Below, piece after piece: positions 16,196 to 24,086 of a stretch of 64,000 nt of DNA. The notes beneath the pieces were generated by a model that had not been told where the DNA came from, did no database searches, and saw nothing but the letters and a program-made list of their open reading frames with translations. Within the stretch, counting starts at the first letter, position 1, and each line of letters opens with the position of its first letter. The stretch lies in the NCBI GenBank assembly GCA_018222585.1, contig JAAFAB010000008.1:62001-126000 (forward strand). The letters are read 5' to 3'. The stretch comes from Paracoccaceae bacterium. Its GTDB lineage: Bacteria; Pseudomonadota; Alphaproteobacteria; Rhodobacterales; Rhodobacteraceae. Made by a program: the position numbers and the translations under genes.

Positions 16196-17650
16196 CTATT
16201 CCGGGTCGGCGGCGAAGATCAGGCGCTCTTCGCAGGGGGCGACGCGCAGGATGTTGGTGGTGCCGGAGGTGTTGAACGGCACGCCGGCGGTGACGACGAT
16301 CGAGTCGTGCTCGCCCGCCAGCCCGCTGGTGCGCGCGCCGCGCGCGGCATTGACCACGGCCTGCTTGAAGCGCGACAGCTCGCCGACGACCTGGCACATG
16401 ACGCCCCAGGACAGCGTCAGCCGCCGCGCCGTGCCGCGCAGCGAGGTCAGCGCCAGGATCGGCACCCGGGGCTTTTCGCGGCTGACCAGCAGGGCAGTGG
16501 TGCCGGACTGGGTAAAGCAGCAGATCGCGCAGATGTTCGTGGTCTCGGCGATCTCGCGGGCGGCGGCGACGATGCCCTCGGCGACCGAGCCGGCACCGGC
16601 GATGGAGGATCGCTGCGCCTCGATCACCTCGCGGTAAAGGCCATCGGTCTCGACCTCCTTGGCGACGTTGTCCATGGTGCGCACGGCTTCGACCGGGTAC
16701 TGGCCGGCGGCGGATTCGGCCGAGAGCATGACCGCGTCGGTGCCCTCGTAGATGGCGGCGGCGACGTCCGAGACCTCGGCCCGGGTGGGCATCGGGCTTT
16801 CGATCATCGATTCCAGCATCTGGGTGGCGACGATCACCGGCTTGGCGGCGGCACGGCACTTGCGGATCAGGCGCTTCTGGATCGGCGGCACGGCGTGGAC
16901 CGGCAGCTCGACGCCCAGGTCCCCGCGGGCGACCATGATGCCATCGGACACCGCGAGGATGTCATCGAAGCTCTTCACCGCGGCGGGTTTCTCGATCTTG
17001 GCCAGGACGGCGGCGCGGCCGTCGACCAGCTTGCGCGCCTCGTGCATGTCCTCGGGACGCTGGACGAAGGACAGGGCGATCCAGTCGACGCCCAGCTGGC
17101 AGGTGAATTCCAGGTCCTTGCGGTCCTTTTCCGACAGCGCGGCCAGCGGCAGCACCACGTCGGGCACGTTGACGCCCTTGCGGTTCGAAATGGTGCCGCC
17201 GACGGTCACTTCGCAATTTGCGAAATCGGGGCCGCAATCCTTCACCTTCAGGCGGATCTTGCCGTCGTTGACCAGCAGCGAGGAGCCGGGTTCAAGCGCC
17301 GCGAAGATCTCGGGGTGGGGCAGGTTCACGCGGCTGATGTCGCCGGGCGTGTCGTCCAGGTCGAGGCGAAAATCCTGGCCCTCGACCAGGTCCTCACCGT
17401 CTTCCGAGGCGAAGGTGCCGACGCGCAGCTTCGGCCCCTGAAGGTCGGCCAGGATGCCGATCACGCTGTCCATGTCGCGCTCGATCCGGCGAATGATGCG
17501 GTGGCGTTCGCGGATCTCGTCGTGGCTGCCATGCGACATGTTCAGGCGGAAGACATCCGCCCCCGCTTCGTGAAGCGCGCGGATCGTCTCGTAGTCCGAA
17601 GAGGCCGGCCCCAGGGTGGCGACGATTTTCGTATTGCGCTGACGTCTCAT
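16196..17650 (-). CDS. pyk: Pyruvate kinase
   Basis: 484 residues. NTKIVATLGPASSDYETI is the family N-terminus; FRLNMSHG contains the ATP/phosphate-site Arg-Asn; the B domain spans about 70-170; and the active-site motif AKIEKPAAV (Lys, Glu) and MVARGDLGVELP (metal-site Asp) follow. It makes pyruvate and ATP from phosphoenolpyruvate in the cytoplasm. ATG 17650 gives the usual MRRxRN start; GTG 17671 and ATG 17659 are alternatives. A LacI-type palindrome lies 40 bases upstream. Confidence 0.96.
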   Translation of the reverse strand: MRRQRNTKIVATLGPASSDYETIRALHEAGADVFRLNMSHGSHDEIRERHRIIRRIERDMDSVIGILADLQGPKLRVGTFASEDGEDLVEGQDFRLDLDDTPGDISRVNLPHPEIFAALEPGSSLLVNDGKIRLKVKDCGPDFANCEVTVGGTISNRKGVNVPDVVLPLAALSEKDRKDLEFTCQLGVDWIALSFVQRPEDMHEARKLVDGRAAVLAKIEKPAAVKSFDDILAVSDGIMVARGDLGVELPVHAVPPIQKRLIRKCRAAAKPVIVATQMLESMIESPMPTRAEVSDVAAAIYEGTDAVMLSAESAAGQYPVEAVRTMDNVAKEVETDGLYREVIEAQRSSIAGAGSVAEGIVAAAREIAETTNICAICCFTQSGTTALLVSREKPRVPILALTSLRGTARRLTLSWGVMCQVVGELSRFKQAVVNAARGARTSGLAGEHDSIVVTAGVPFNTSGTTNILRVAPCEERLIFAADPE

Positions 17651-17689
17651 TAAGGTCATCCCCGTTGTCACTGCCCGCCCTTGCGGGTG

Positions 17690-17703
17690 TGTTAGCGTTC
17701 ACA
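17690..17703. promoter_or_regulatory. Possible LacI-type operator between pyk and the amidohydrolase gene
   Basis: TGTTAGCGTTCACA is a near palindrome with a central CG, the layout of LacI-family operators (compare TGTTAGCG-CTAACA). It is upstream of pyk and of the divergent amidohydrolase operon. No regulator is encoded next to it. Confidence 0.35.
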
Positions 17704-17771
17704 TCCACACTAAAGCGCGGCGTTCAGATTGCCAATGCCGCCTGTGTGTGTCGAATTGAGGTGTCAGCCGG

Positions 17772-18512
17772 ATGACATATGCGCCTTACCAAATTCTTGG
17801 CGAAGGGCGTCCGTCCCGCTGGCTCGTCACCTGTGATCATGCTGCCAATACCGTACCGGATTTCATCGCCGGCGGTAGCCTGGGGCTGCCGGAAAGCGAG
17901 ATGGCCCGCCATATCGCCTATGATCCGGGCGCGGCGGGCGTCACGGCGGCGCTGGCCGAGCGGCTGGACGGCCCGGCGATCCTGTCCAACTTCTCGCGCC
18001 TGGTGATCGACCCGAACCGGGGCGAGGACGATCCGACGCTGCTGATGAAGCTCTATGACGGCACGATCATTCCGGGCAATCGCCATGCGGGCGCGGACGA
18101 GCTGGAGGCGCGGCTGGCGGCCTGCTACCGGCCCTATCATGCTGCCCTCGGCCAGCTGGTCGCGGCGCGCGCGGATCGGGTCTACCTGTCGATCCATTCG
18201 TTCACCCCGCAGCTGAAGGGCCGCCCGCCCCGGCCCTGGCAGATCGGCGTGCTCTATGCGGCGGATGAGCGGCTCTCGGCGCCGCTGATCAAACGGCTGG
18301 AGCGCGAGGCGGATCTCTGCGTCGGGGCGAACGAGCCTTATGGCGGCCACCTGCCCGGCGACGCGGTAGACCGCCACGCCATTGCCAACGGCTTGCCCAA
18401 CGTGCTGATCGAGCTGCGCAACGACGTGATCGCCACCCCCGCCCAGCAACGCGCCTGGGCCGGGCGGTTGGCGCCGATCCTGGAAGAGGTGCTGGCGGAG
18501 ACGGGGCTATGA
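17772..18512 (+). CDS. N-formylglutamate amidohydrolase family protein
   Basis: 246 residues. WLVTCDHAANTVP contains the metal-binding Asp-His; YDPGAAGV, SNFSRLVIDPNRG and LSIHSFTPQLKG (second His) are family blocks. The enzyme hydrolyses N-formyl-L-glutamate to glutamate and formate in one histidine breakdown route, but no hut genes are present here, so substrate is uncertain. TGAGGTG lies eight bases upstream of the ATG. It overlaps the next gene by four bases (ATGA), indicating translational coupling. Confidence 0.88.
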   Translation: MTYAPYQILGEGRPSRWLVTCDHAANTVPDFIAGGSLGLPESEMARHIAYDPGAAGVTAALAERLDGPAILSNFSRLVIDPNRGEDDPTLLMKLYDGTIIPGNRHAGADELEARLAACYRPYHAALGQLVAARADRVYLSIHSFTPQLKGRPPRPWQIGVLYAADERLSAPLIKRLEREADLCVGANEPYGGHLPGDAVDRHAIANGLPNVLIELRNDVIATPAQQRAWAGRLAPILEEVLAETGL

Positions 18513-18805
18513 GCGAAGACACGGGGCACGGCACCCGCCTGATCATCGACTTTCACGGGCTGGCGGTGCCCAATCGGGCGCTGGTCGGCATCCTCTCGGG
18601 CCTCGCGCCCTTCATGGAGGAGATGGACGACTTCGGCCTGCTGACCGAAGTCCTGCCCCTGCCCGAGGACGGTATCCCGCTGGTCGATCTGCGCCTGGAC
18701 GGCCCTGTCGATGCCGAGATCCTGCAGCTGACCCATGCCGCCGGCGAGGCGCTGGCCGCCGAACTGCCGCGCGGCACCCGCATCGCCCTGCCCGACCACC
18801 CCTGA
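18509..18805 (+). CDS. Small protein, possibly a divergent tautomerase-like paralogue
   Basis: 98 residues starting inside the stop of the amidohydrolase gene. The pattern LIIDFHGLAVPNRAL resembles the IVIEFGGLALPEAL start of the next protein, and both have a central beta strand of the form VDLRL/VNVCLRL. It lacks the proline after the initiator methionine that serves as the catalytic base in tautomerases. It may be a non-catalytic partner or only a chance likeness. Transcribed with its neighbours, 13 bases before the next gene. Confidence 0.65.
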   Translation: MSEDTGHGTRLIIDFHGLAVPNRALVGILSGLAPFMEEMDDFGLLTEVLPLPEDGIPLVDLRLDGPVDAEILQLTHAAGEALAAELPRGTRIALPDHP

Positions 18806-18818
18806 CCGGAGGCCGCCC

Positions 18819-19160
18819 ATGCCCCATATCGTGATCGAATTCGGCGGGCTGGCCCTGCCCGAGGCGCTGCCCGACGCGCTGGCCGACGCCATGGCCGCCC
18901 ATCCCGAGGTGCCCGCCAGCGCCGTCAAGCTGCGCGCCCACGAGGTCGCCGCCTTCCGCCTGCTCTCGGGCGAGACGGGCTTTGTCAACGTCTGCCTGCG
19001 GCTGATGGACTCGCGCCCCGAGAGCCAGCACGTCGAACTGGCCGATGCCGCCATGGCGGTGCTGGAGGCCCATCTGCCGCCCGAAATCGCCCTCGGCGTC
19101 GAGACCGCGCGCATCCCCAAGTCTTCCTTCCGCAAGAGGAACGGCCTATCTGAGGGGTGA
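18819..19160 (+). CDS. 5-carboxymethyl-2-hydroxymuconate isomerase-like tautomerase
   Basis: 113 residues. MPHIVIEF is the typical start of the CHMI family: after Met removal Pro becomes the N-terminal catalytic base. The length fits. CHMI proteins act in homoprotocatechuate breakdown, but no such genes are in the window, so the substrate is unknown. CCGGAGG lies six bases before ATG 18819. It sits in a run of four co-directional genes. Confidence 0.75.
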   Translation: MPHIVIEFGGLALPEALPDALADAMAAHPEVPASAVKLRAHEVAAFRLLSGETGFVNVCLRLMDSRPESQHVELADAAMAVLEAHLPPEIALGVETARIPKSSFRKRNGLSEG

Positions 19161-19175
19161 CCACAGGAGGACACC

Positions 19176-19487
19176 ATGGACGACCAGACCCGTATCGAAC
19201 TGGAAGCCGCCGCCTTCCGCGCCCTGCGCACGCACCTGATGGAAAAGCGTACGGATGTGCAGAACATCGACCTGATGAACCTGGCCGGGTTCTGCCGCAA
19301 CTGCCTCAGCCGCTGGTACATGGAGGCCGCGCAGGAGCGCGGCATCGACATGGACAAGCAGCAGGCGCGGGAAATTTTCTACGGGATGCCCTACGATCAG
19401 TGGCAGGCCACCCACCAGACCGAGGCCAGCGACGCCCAGCAGGACGCCTTCAAGACGGCATTTCGCGAAAACGTTATCGAAAAGTAA
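19176..19487 (+). CDS. DUF1244 family protein
   Basis: 103 residues. Contains the family core LMNLAGFCRNCLSRWY and GIDMDKQQAREIFYGMPYDQW. The family is a small helical protein with conserved cysteines, common in proteobacteria, of unknown function. A strong AGGAGG lies five bases before the ATG. Last gene of the amidohydrolase run; the structured nhaA leader follows. Confidence 0.92.
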   Translation: MDDQTRIELEAAAFRALRTHLMEKRTDVQNIDLMNLAGFCRNCLSRWYMEAAQERGIDMDKQQAREIFYGMPYDQWQATHQTEASDAQQDAFKTAFRENVIEK

Positions 19488-19499
19488 CCAGATCCGGTA

Positions 19500-19660
19500 G
19501 TTTCGCCGCCAACCGGACTTGAGCCGGGGGTGAGAGCCCCCATCTCGGATCACGAAGGCTTGAGGCGCGCCTCGGGCCGGACGCCCCGGGGCGCGCCCCG
19601 GGACCACTGGCCTCGAGGTTCGCCCCCGGGGCCAAAAGCATGTGCAGACCCGAACGAAAG
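19500..19660 (+). ncRNA. Structured nhaA leader, candidate nhaA-I (lithium) riboswitch
   Basis: The 184 bases before nhaA are gene-free and highly foldable. They hold the hairpin GGGGG-TGAGAG-CCCCC (19526-19541), the palindrome GAGGCGCGCCTC (19563-19574) and further GC stems up to the ribosome site AGGAG at 19661. Conserved structured leaders upstream of nhaA are known as nhaA-I and nhaA-II RNAs, reported to sense Li+. The position and the TGAGAG loop fit my memory of nhaA-I, but I could not fold or align it. Confidence 0.5.
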
Positions 19661-19671
19661 AGGAGACAGGG

Positions 19672-20883
19672 ATGGGGCTTCGGCGTGAATTGGACAGGTT
19701 TTTCTCAAGCGACGCATCGGGGGGGATCTTCCTGATCCTGGCCACGGTGATGGCCCTGCTCGTGGCCAACTCCTCGTTTGGGCCAGCCTATGACGAATGG
19801 CTCCACACCTACCTGAACATCTCGTTCGGCGAGAGCGAGCTGAAGAACAGCCTGCTGCACTGGATCAACGACGGGCTGATGGCGATCTTCTTCTTCCTCG
19901 TCGGGCTGGAACTGAAATACGAGCTGATCGAGGGCAAGCTGAAGAACCCCAGTGACGTGGTGATGCCCGGCGTGGCAGCGATCGCGGGCATGGCCTGCCC
20001 GGCGATCGTCTATGTCTCGCTGAACCTCGGCAATGGCGACACCCTGGGGGGCTGGGCCATCCCGGCGGCGACCGACATCGCCTTCGCCCTCGGCGTGCTG
20101 GCACTGGTCGGCCCGAAAGTGCCCTCGTCGCTGAAGATCTTCCTGCTGACCCTGGCGATCCTGGATGACATGGGCGCCATCGTGGTCATCGCGCTGTTCT
20201 ACACCGCCGACCTGCAGGTCGATTACCTGTTCCTGGCGCTGATCCCGCTTGTCGGCATGTACATCCAGCTGCGGCGCAAGGCGCACCGGGTGGCGCCGAC
20301 CCTGCTGATGGCGCTGGTGCTGTGGTTCTTCGTGCTGAAGTCCGGCGTCCATGCCACCCTGGCCGGGGTGCTGACCGCCTTCTTCATCCCGATCAAGGAC
20401 CGTTACGGCAAGTCTCCCCTGCATGCGCTGGAGCATGGGTTGTCCCCCTACGTGCTGTTCTTCATCGTGCCGCTCTTCGCCTTCGGCAACGCCGGGGTGA
20501 ACCTGACCGGGCTGACCTTCGCCGATCTGCTGGATCCGCTGGCGCTCGGCATCGCGGGCGGCCTCGTGCTGGGCAAGCAGGTCGGGGTCTTCGGCGTGGT
20601 CTGGCTGATGGTCAAGACCGGCATCGCGCGGATGCCGAGGGGTGCCGGATGGGGCCATATCTACGGTATCGCCTGCCTGGCCGGGATCGGCTTCACCATG
20701 TCGCTGTTCATCGGCACGCTGAGCTTCTCGGACGCGGAGCACATGAACTCGGTGCGCCTCGGGGTCCTGGCAGGCTCGGCAGTCTCGGCGGTGCTGGGCT
20801 TCGTGGTGCTGAAAATGGCCTCGCGCGATGGCGATCCGGTCGGCGACGTGCCGCAGGATGAAGTGCAGACGCCGGTCGCCTGA
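19672..20883 (+). CDS. nhaA: Na+/H+ antiporter NhaA
   Basis: 403 residues with about 12 transmembrane helices. The motifs GGIFLILATVMALLVANS, FFFLVGLELKYELIEG, IPAATDIAFALGVLAL (the helix with the assembly of unwound TDIAFA), and LAILDDMGAIVVIALFY carry the two adjacent aspartates that bind Na+ or Li+. It exports Na+ (or Li+) in exchange for two protons. ATG 19672 has AGGAG six bases upstream. A terminator follows. Expression is probably controlled by its leader. Confidence 0.97.
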   Translation: MGLRRELDRFFSSDASGGIFLILATVMALLVANSSFGPAYDEWLHTYLNISFGESELKNSLLHWINDGLMAIFFFLVGLELKYELIEGKLKNPSDVVMPGVAAIAGMACPAIVYVSLNLGNGDTLGGWAIPAATDIAFALGVLALVGPKVPSSLKIFLLTLAILDDMGAIVVIALFYTADLQVDYLFLALIPLVGMYIQLRRKAHRVAPTLLMALVLWFFVLKSGVHATLAGVLTAFFIPIKDRYGKSPLHALEHGLSPYVLFFIVPLFAFGNAGVNLTGLTFADLLDPLALGIAGGLVLGKQVGVFGVVWLMVKTGIARMPRGAGWGHIYGIACLAGIGFTMSLFIGTLSFSDAEHMNSVRLGVLAGSAVSAVLGFVVLKMASRDGDPVGDVPQDEVQTPVA

Positions 20884-20914
20884 GCCGGCGGCGAAACCCT
20901 GAAGCGAGATACGG

Positions 20915-20944
20915 AAAGGCCCGGGCAAGCGCCCGGGCCTTTTC
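20915..20944 (+). terminator. Intrinsic terminator after nhaA
   Basis: Stem AAAGGCCCGGGC / GCCCGGGCCTTTT, followed by T-rich TTTTCTG. Confidence 0.85.
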
Positions 20945-20999
20945 TGTTGAGCCGTTTCCGTGGGGCGCTTTCGGGCGGCGCTGCTCCCGTCGCGCGCGG

Positions 21000-21692
21000 T
21001 TATTCGCCCGGCGGCGCCTTGCGGTTCTTGTCGCCGGGGGCGGGCAGCGGCGCCACCTCGACTTCGGGCAGCGGCGCGGGACCCTCTGGCATTTCCAGCA
21101 GGTGATCTTCATCCGAGAGGATCAGCGTCTCGGCGGGCAAGCGGAAGGTCACCCGGCCCAGCACCCGGTTGGGGCCGAGGCGGCGCTCGCGCAGCTCGCC
21201 GTCCTTGATTTCCAGATCCGACACCGGGACCTCGCGCGCCCCGCCCTGGCCGTCGCCGAGGCGCAGCACGGCCGCATCCGCGCCCTTGTCGGCGTCGATC
21301 ACGGAGAAGTAGGAAGGATCGGCCTCGCGCGCCATCGAGACCAGCACCTCCAGCACCGCCTCGCCGTCGGTGCGGCGGGCATCGCGGATCGAGCAGACGC
21401 CCTCGAAGGCCGAGATCCCGACCACCCCCGCCGCGACGGAGACCGGCGCCGAGATCGCGGCGGCAACCACCCCGGTGATCTCCTTGATCCGGTTGCCCTC
21501 GCGCTTCGGGTTCAGCAGGTTGGTGCCCGAGACCACGTCGGAGAGGTCAAATCCCGCGCCGCTCTTGATTGCCTCGCCGAGGACCGAGTCATCGACATCC
21601 GACAACAGCTCTCCCGGCCGGTAGGCGCAGAGATCGGCGGCGGCGGGCGCGGCCGCGAGACAGAGCAGGAGGGGCAGGAGGGGCAGGCGCAT
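21000..21692 (-). CDS. Exported protein of unknown function
   Basis: 230 residues with a signal peptide (about 1-19, MRLPLLPLLLCLAAAPAAA). The mature part has a cysteine pair (ADLCAYRPGEL and FEGVCSIRD), a glycine/alanine-rich hydrophobic stretch (VVAAAISAPVSVAAGVVGISAFEGV) that could span the membrane, and a charged C-terminal half. ATG 21692 is chosen because it begins the signal peptide and follows AGGGA. It is convergent with nhaA. No family recognised. Confidence 0.7.
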   Translation of the reverse strand: MRLPLLPLLLCLAAAPAAADLCAYRPGELLSDVDDSVLGEAIKSGAGFDLSDVVSGTNLLNPKREGNRIKEITGVVAAAISAPVSVAAGVVGISAFEGVCSIRDARRTDGEAVLEVLVSMAREADPSYFSVIDADKGADAAVLRLGDGQGGAREVPVSDLEIKDGELRERRLGPNRVLGRVTFRLPAETLILSDEDHLLEMPEGPAPLPEVEVAPLPAPGDKNRKAPPGE

Positions 21693-21776
21693 GGAGGTCC
21701 CTGAGAGAATACGGCACAGCCTTTGCATGACGGCGCCCGCTTGCACAGTCCCCAAGGCGCCCCGGCCTGTCGAACG

Positions 21777-21808
21777 GCAAAAAGGCGCGGGCCTGCGCCC
21801 GCGCCTTT
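21777..21808 (-). terminator. Intrinsic terminator after the D-amino-acid transaminase gene
   Basis: Stem AAAGGCGCGGGC / GCCCGCGCCTTT; minus-strand reading ends in TTTTTG. Confidence 0.8.
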
Positions 21809-21848
21809 CCGGAAGCAAAGGGTGGGTGAACCCACCTCCGGCAGCCCC

Positions 21849-22712
21849 TCAGACGGCGGCCTTCCTCATCTCGTCCAGGTAGATCTCGCGCAGGCGCAGG
21901 GCGATCCTGCCGGGGGTGCCATCGCCCAGCTTGGTGCCGTCGATCTCGACCACCGGCATGACGAAGGCCGAGGCCGAGGTGGTGAAGGCCTCATCCGCCT
22001 GCTGGGCTTCCTCGATGGTGAAGTTGCGTTCCTCGACTTCCATCTGCGCCTCGGCGGCCAGCGTCAGCACCGCGGCGCGGGTAATTCCGTGCAGGATGTC
22101 GTTGGACAGCTCACGGGTGATGATCTTGTTGCCCTTGACGATATAGGCGTTGTTCGACGAGCCCTCGGTGACGAAACCGTCCTCGACCAGCCAGGCGTCG
22201 TCGCACCCGGCCTTCTTGGCCATCATCTTGGCCATCGAGGGGTAGAGCAGTTGCACGGTCTTGATGTCGCGGCGGTGCCAGCGGATGTCGGGGACCGAGA
22301 TCACCTTGGCGCCCTTCCTTGCCGCCGGGCTGTCAGCCAGTCCGGGCTTGTTCTGGGTGAACAGCACCAGCGTCGGCTTGGTGGTTTCCGGGTCGGGGAA
22401 GACGAAATCGCGGTCGCCGTCGGACCCCCGGGTGACCTGCAGGTAGACGAGGCCCTCGTCGATGCCGTTCTTCTCGACCAGCTGGCGGTGGATCTCCAGC
22501 AGTTCGTCCATGGTGCAGGGGGCGGGCATGTCCAGCTCGGTCAGCGAGCGTTCGAGGCGCTTGGCGTGGCCTGCGAAGTCGATGAGCTTGCCGCCGAGGA
22601 CCGAGGTCACCTCGTAGACGCCGTCGGCCATCAGGAAGCCGCGGTCGAAGATCGAGACCGTGGCCTGCTCTTCGGGGATGTAGTCACCATTCACGTAGAC
22701 GATGCGGCTCAT
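21849..22712 (-). CDS. dat: D-amino-acid transaminase (class IV PLP aminotransferase)
   Basis: 287 residues. VNGDYIPEEQATVSIFDRGF is the class IV start; Lys151 in RWHRRDIKTVQLL is the expected PLP Schiff-base lysine; and TEGSSNNAYIV and LHGITRAAVL bind the phosphate. It exchanges amino groups between D-amino acids and 2-oxo acids, typically forming D-glutamate or D-alanine. AGGAG lies eight bases before the ATG. It follows dgcN-dgcA on the same strand after 331 bases, fitting a role in D-amino-acid turnover. Confidence 0.9.
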   Translation of the reverse strand: MSRIVYVNGDYIPEEQATVSIFDRGFLMADGVYEVTSVLGGKLIDFAGHAKRLERSLTELDMPAPCTMDELLEIHRQLVEKNGIDEGLVYLQVTRGSDGDRDFVFPDPETTKPTLVLFTQNKPGLADSPAARKGAKVISVPDIRWHRRDIKTVQLLYPSMAKMMAKKAGCDDAWLVEDGFVTEGSSNNAYIVKGNKIITRELSNDILHGITRAAVLTLAAEAQMEVEERNFTIEEAQQADEAFTTSASAFVMPVVEIDGTKLGDGTPGRIALRLREIYLDEMRKAAV

Positions 22713-23043
22713 GGGCCATTCTCCTGTCGCTGGCGGGGCGGGCCCGCGTCCTTGTCGGTCGTCCTAGCCCTGCGACGGCGCAGAGGCCAGAGATTTGATC
22801 TGAAACCAGGGCGGCAGGCCGCCGGAAGGGGGGCGGCAGCCTGCCGGATGCCGGGCGCAAGGGACGCACGGCATGTTTGGGGGCGGCGGCGGCGGAAGGT
22901 GGATTGGCATCCACCCTACACCTGCCGGGGAAGCCTGCGCCGGAAGCGTAGGGTGGGAGACATCCCACCGTCCGGAACTCCGCCCGTTCGCCGTGCGTGA
23001 GGTCCACCGGACCTCTCGCCGGGCGCTGGCGCCCGGACACGGC
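22713..23043. repeat. Gene-free stretch with stacked Rhodobacteraceae-style hairpins
   Basis: 331 bases between dgcA and dat. Three perfect foldbacks overlap: GGTGGAT-TGGC-ATCCACC (22898-22915), CCACCCTAC (22911-22919) pairing with GTAGGGTGG (22948-22956), and GGTGGGA-GACA-TCCCACC (22952-22969). A related hairpin GGTGGGT-GA-ACCCACC lies at 21821-21836. The competing stems resemble alternative folds. No open frame is convincing. Confidence 0.65.
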
Positions 23044-24009
23044 TCAGCCCCAGAGAGCGGCCTCTGATGGATGCACCCCCGCCTCGTCGTAGTGCAGCGC
23101 CGCCTCGCGGTCGCGGCCCAGCAGCAGCGGGCCATCCAGGTCGGTGATCATCGCGCCCTGCGCCACCAGCACCGCCGGGGCCATGGCCAGGGACGAGCCG
23201 ACCATGCAGCCGACCATCACCTTGTAGCCCTCGGCCAGCGCCGCCTTGCGCAGTTCCAGCGCCTCGGTCAGGCCGCCAGTCTTGTCGAGCTTGATGTTCA
23301 CCACGTCGTACTTGCCCTTCAGGTCGGGCAGCGAGGCACGGTCATGGCAGCTTTCGTCGGCGCAGACGGGCACCGGGCGCTCCATGCCGATCAGCGCCTC
23401 GTCCAGGCCCGCCGGCAGCGGCTGCTCGACCAGCGCCACGCCGAGGCGCACCAGGTGCGGCGCCAGGTCGGCGTAGACCTCGGCCGACCAGCCCTCGTTG
23501 GCATCGACGATGATCTTCGACGCCGGGGCCCCGCGCCGCACGGCTTCCAGCCGGGGCATGTCATCGGGCGTGCCGAGCTTGATCTTCAGCAGTGGCCGCC
23601 AGGCGTTCTTCGCCGCCTGGGCTTCCATCGCGGCGGGTTCATCCAGCGACAGCGTGTAGGCCGTGACCTCGGGCTTCGGTGCGTCGAGCCCCGCCAGTTC
23701 CCAGACCCGCTTGCCGGCGCGTCTGGCTTCCAGATCCCACAGCGCACAATCCACGGCGTTGCGTGCGGCGCCGGGGCGCAGCAACTCCTGCAGGCCCTTG
23801 CGGGTGATGTCCGGCGGCAGCGCGGCGATCTCGGCCTCGACCGAGGCCAGCGTTTCGTCATAGCGGGCATAGGGCACGCATTCGCCCCGGCCGGTGTGGG
23901 CACCATCCTCCAGCGTGACGGTCAGCACCTCCGCCTCGGTCCGGGCGCCGCGACTGATGCGGAACACCTGGGCCAGGGGAAAGGTATCGCGGGTCACCTC
24001 GATCTTCAT
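23044..24009 (-). CDS. dgcA: N-acetyl-D-glutamate racemase DgcA (dipeptide epimerase-like enolase superfamily)
   Basis: 321 residues. Enolase-superfamily fold: an N-terminal capping domain, then a TIM barrel with the catalytic KxK (LLKIKLG, Lys142 and Lys144), metal ligands Asp169 (VDANEGW), Glu195 (VEQPL) and Asp218 (CADES), and the opposing base lysine in NIKLDKTGG. This is the Ala-Glu epimerase subgroup. Its location beside dgcN points to racemising N-acetyl-D-glutamate, as described for the DgcN-DgcA pathway. AGGGG lies six bases before ATG 24009. Confidence 0.88.
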   Translation of the reverse strand: MKIEVTRDTFPLAQVFRISRGARTEAEVLTVTLEDGAHTGRGECVPYARYDETLASVEAEIAALPPDITRKGLQELLRPGAARNAVDCALWDLEARRAGKRVWELAGLDAPKPEVTAYTLSLDEPAAMEAQAAKNAWRPLLKIKLGTPDDMPRLEAVRRGAPASKIIVDANEGWSAEVYADLAPHLVRLGVALVEQPLPAGLDEALIGMERPVPVCADESCHDRASLPDLKGKYDVVNIKLDKTGGLTEALELRKAALAEGYKVMVGCMVGSSLAMAPAVLVAQGAMITDLDGPLLLGRDREAALHYDEAGVHPSEAALWG

Positions 24010-24086
24010 CGAAAGCCCCTCCTTCTTCTTGCCGAGAATTGGCCCGCCCCAAGGCACGCAGCGCGCCCCCGGGCGGGTCGTTCCGA

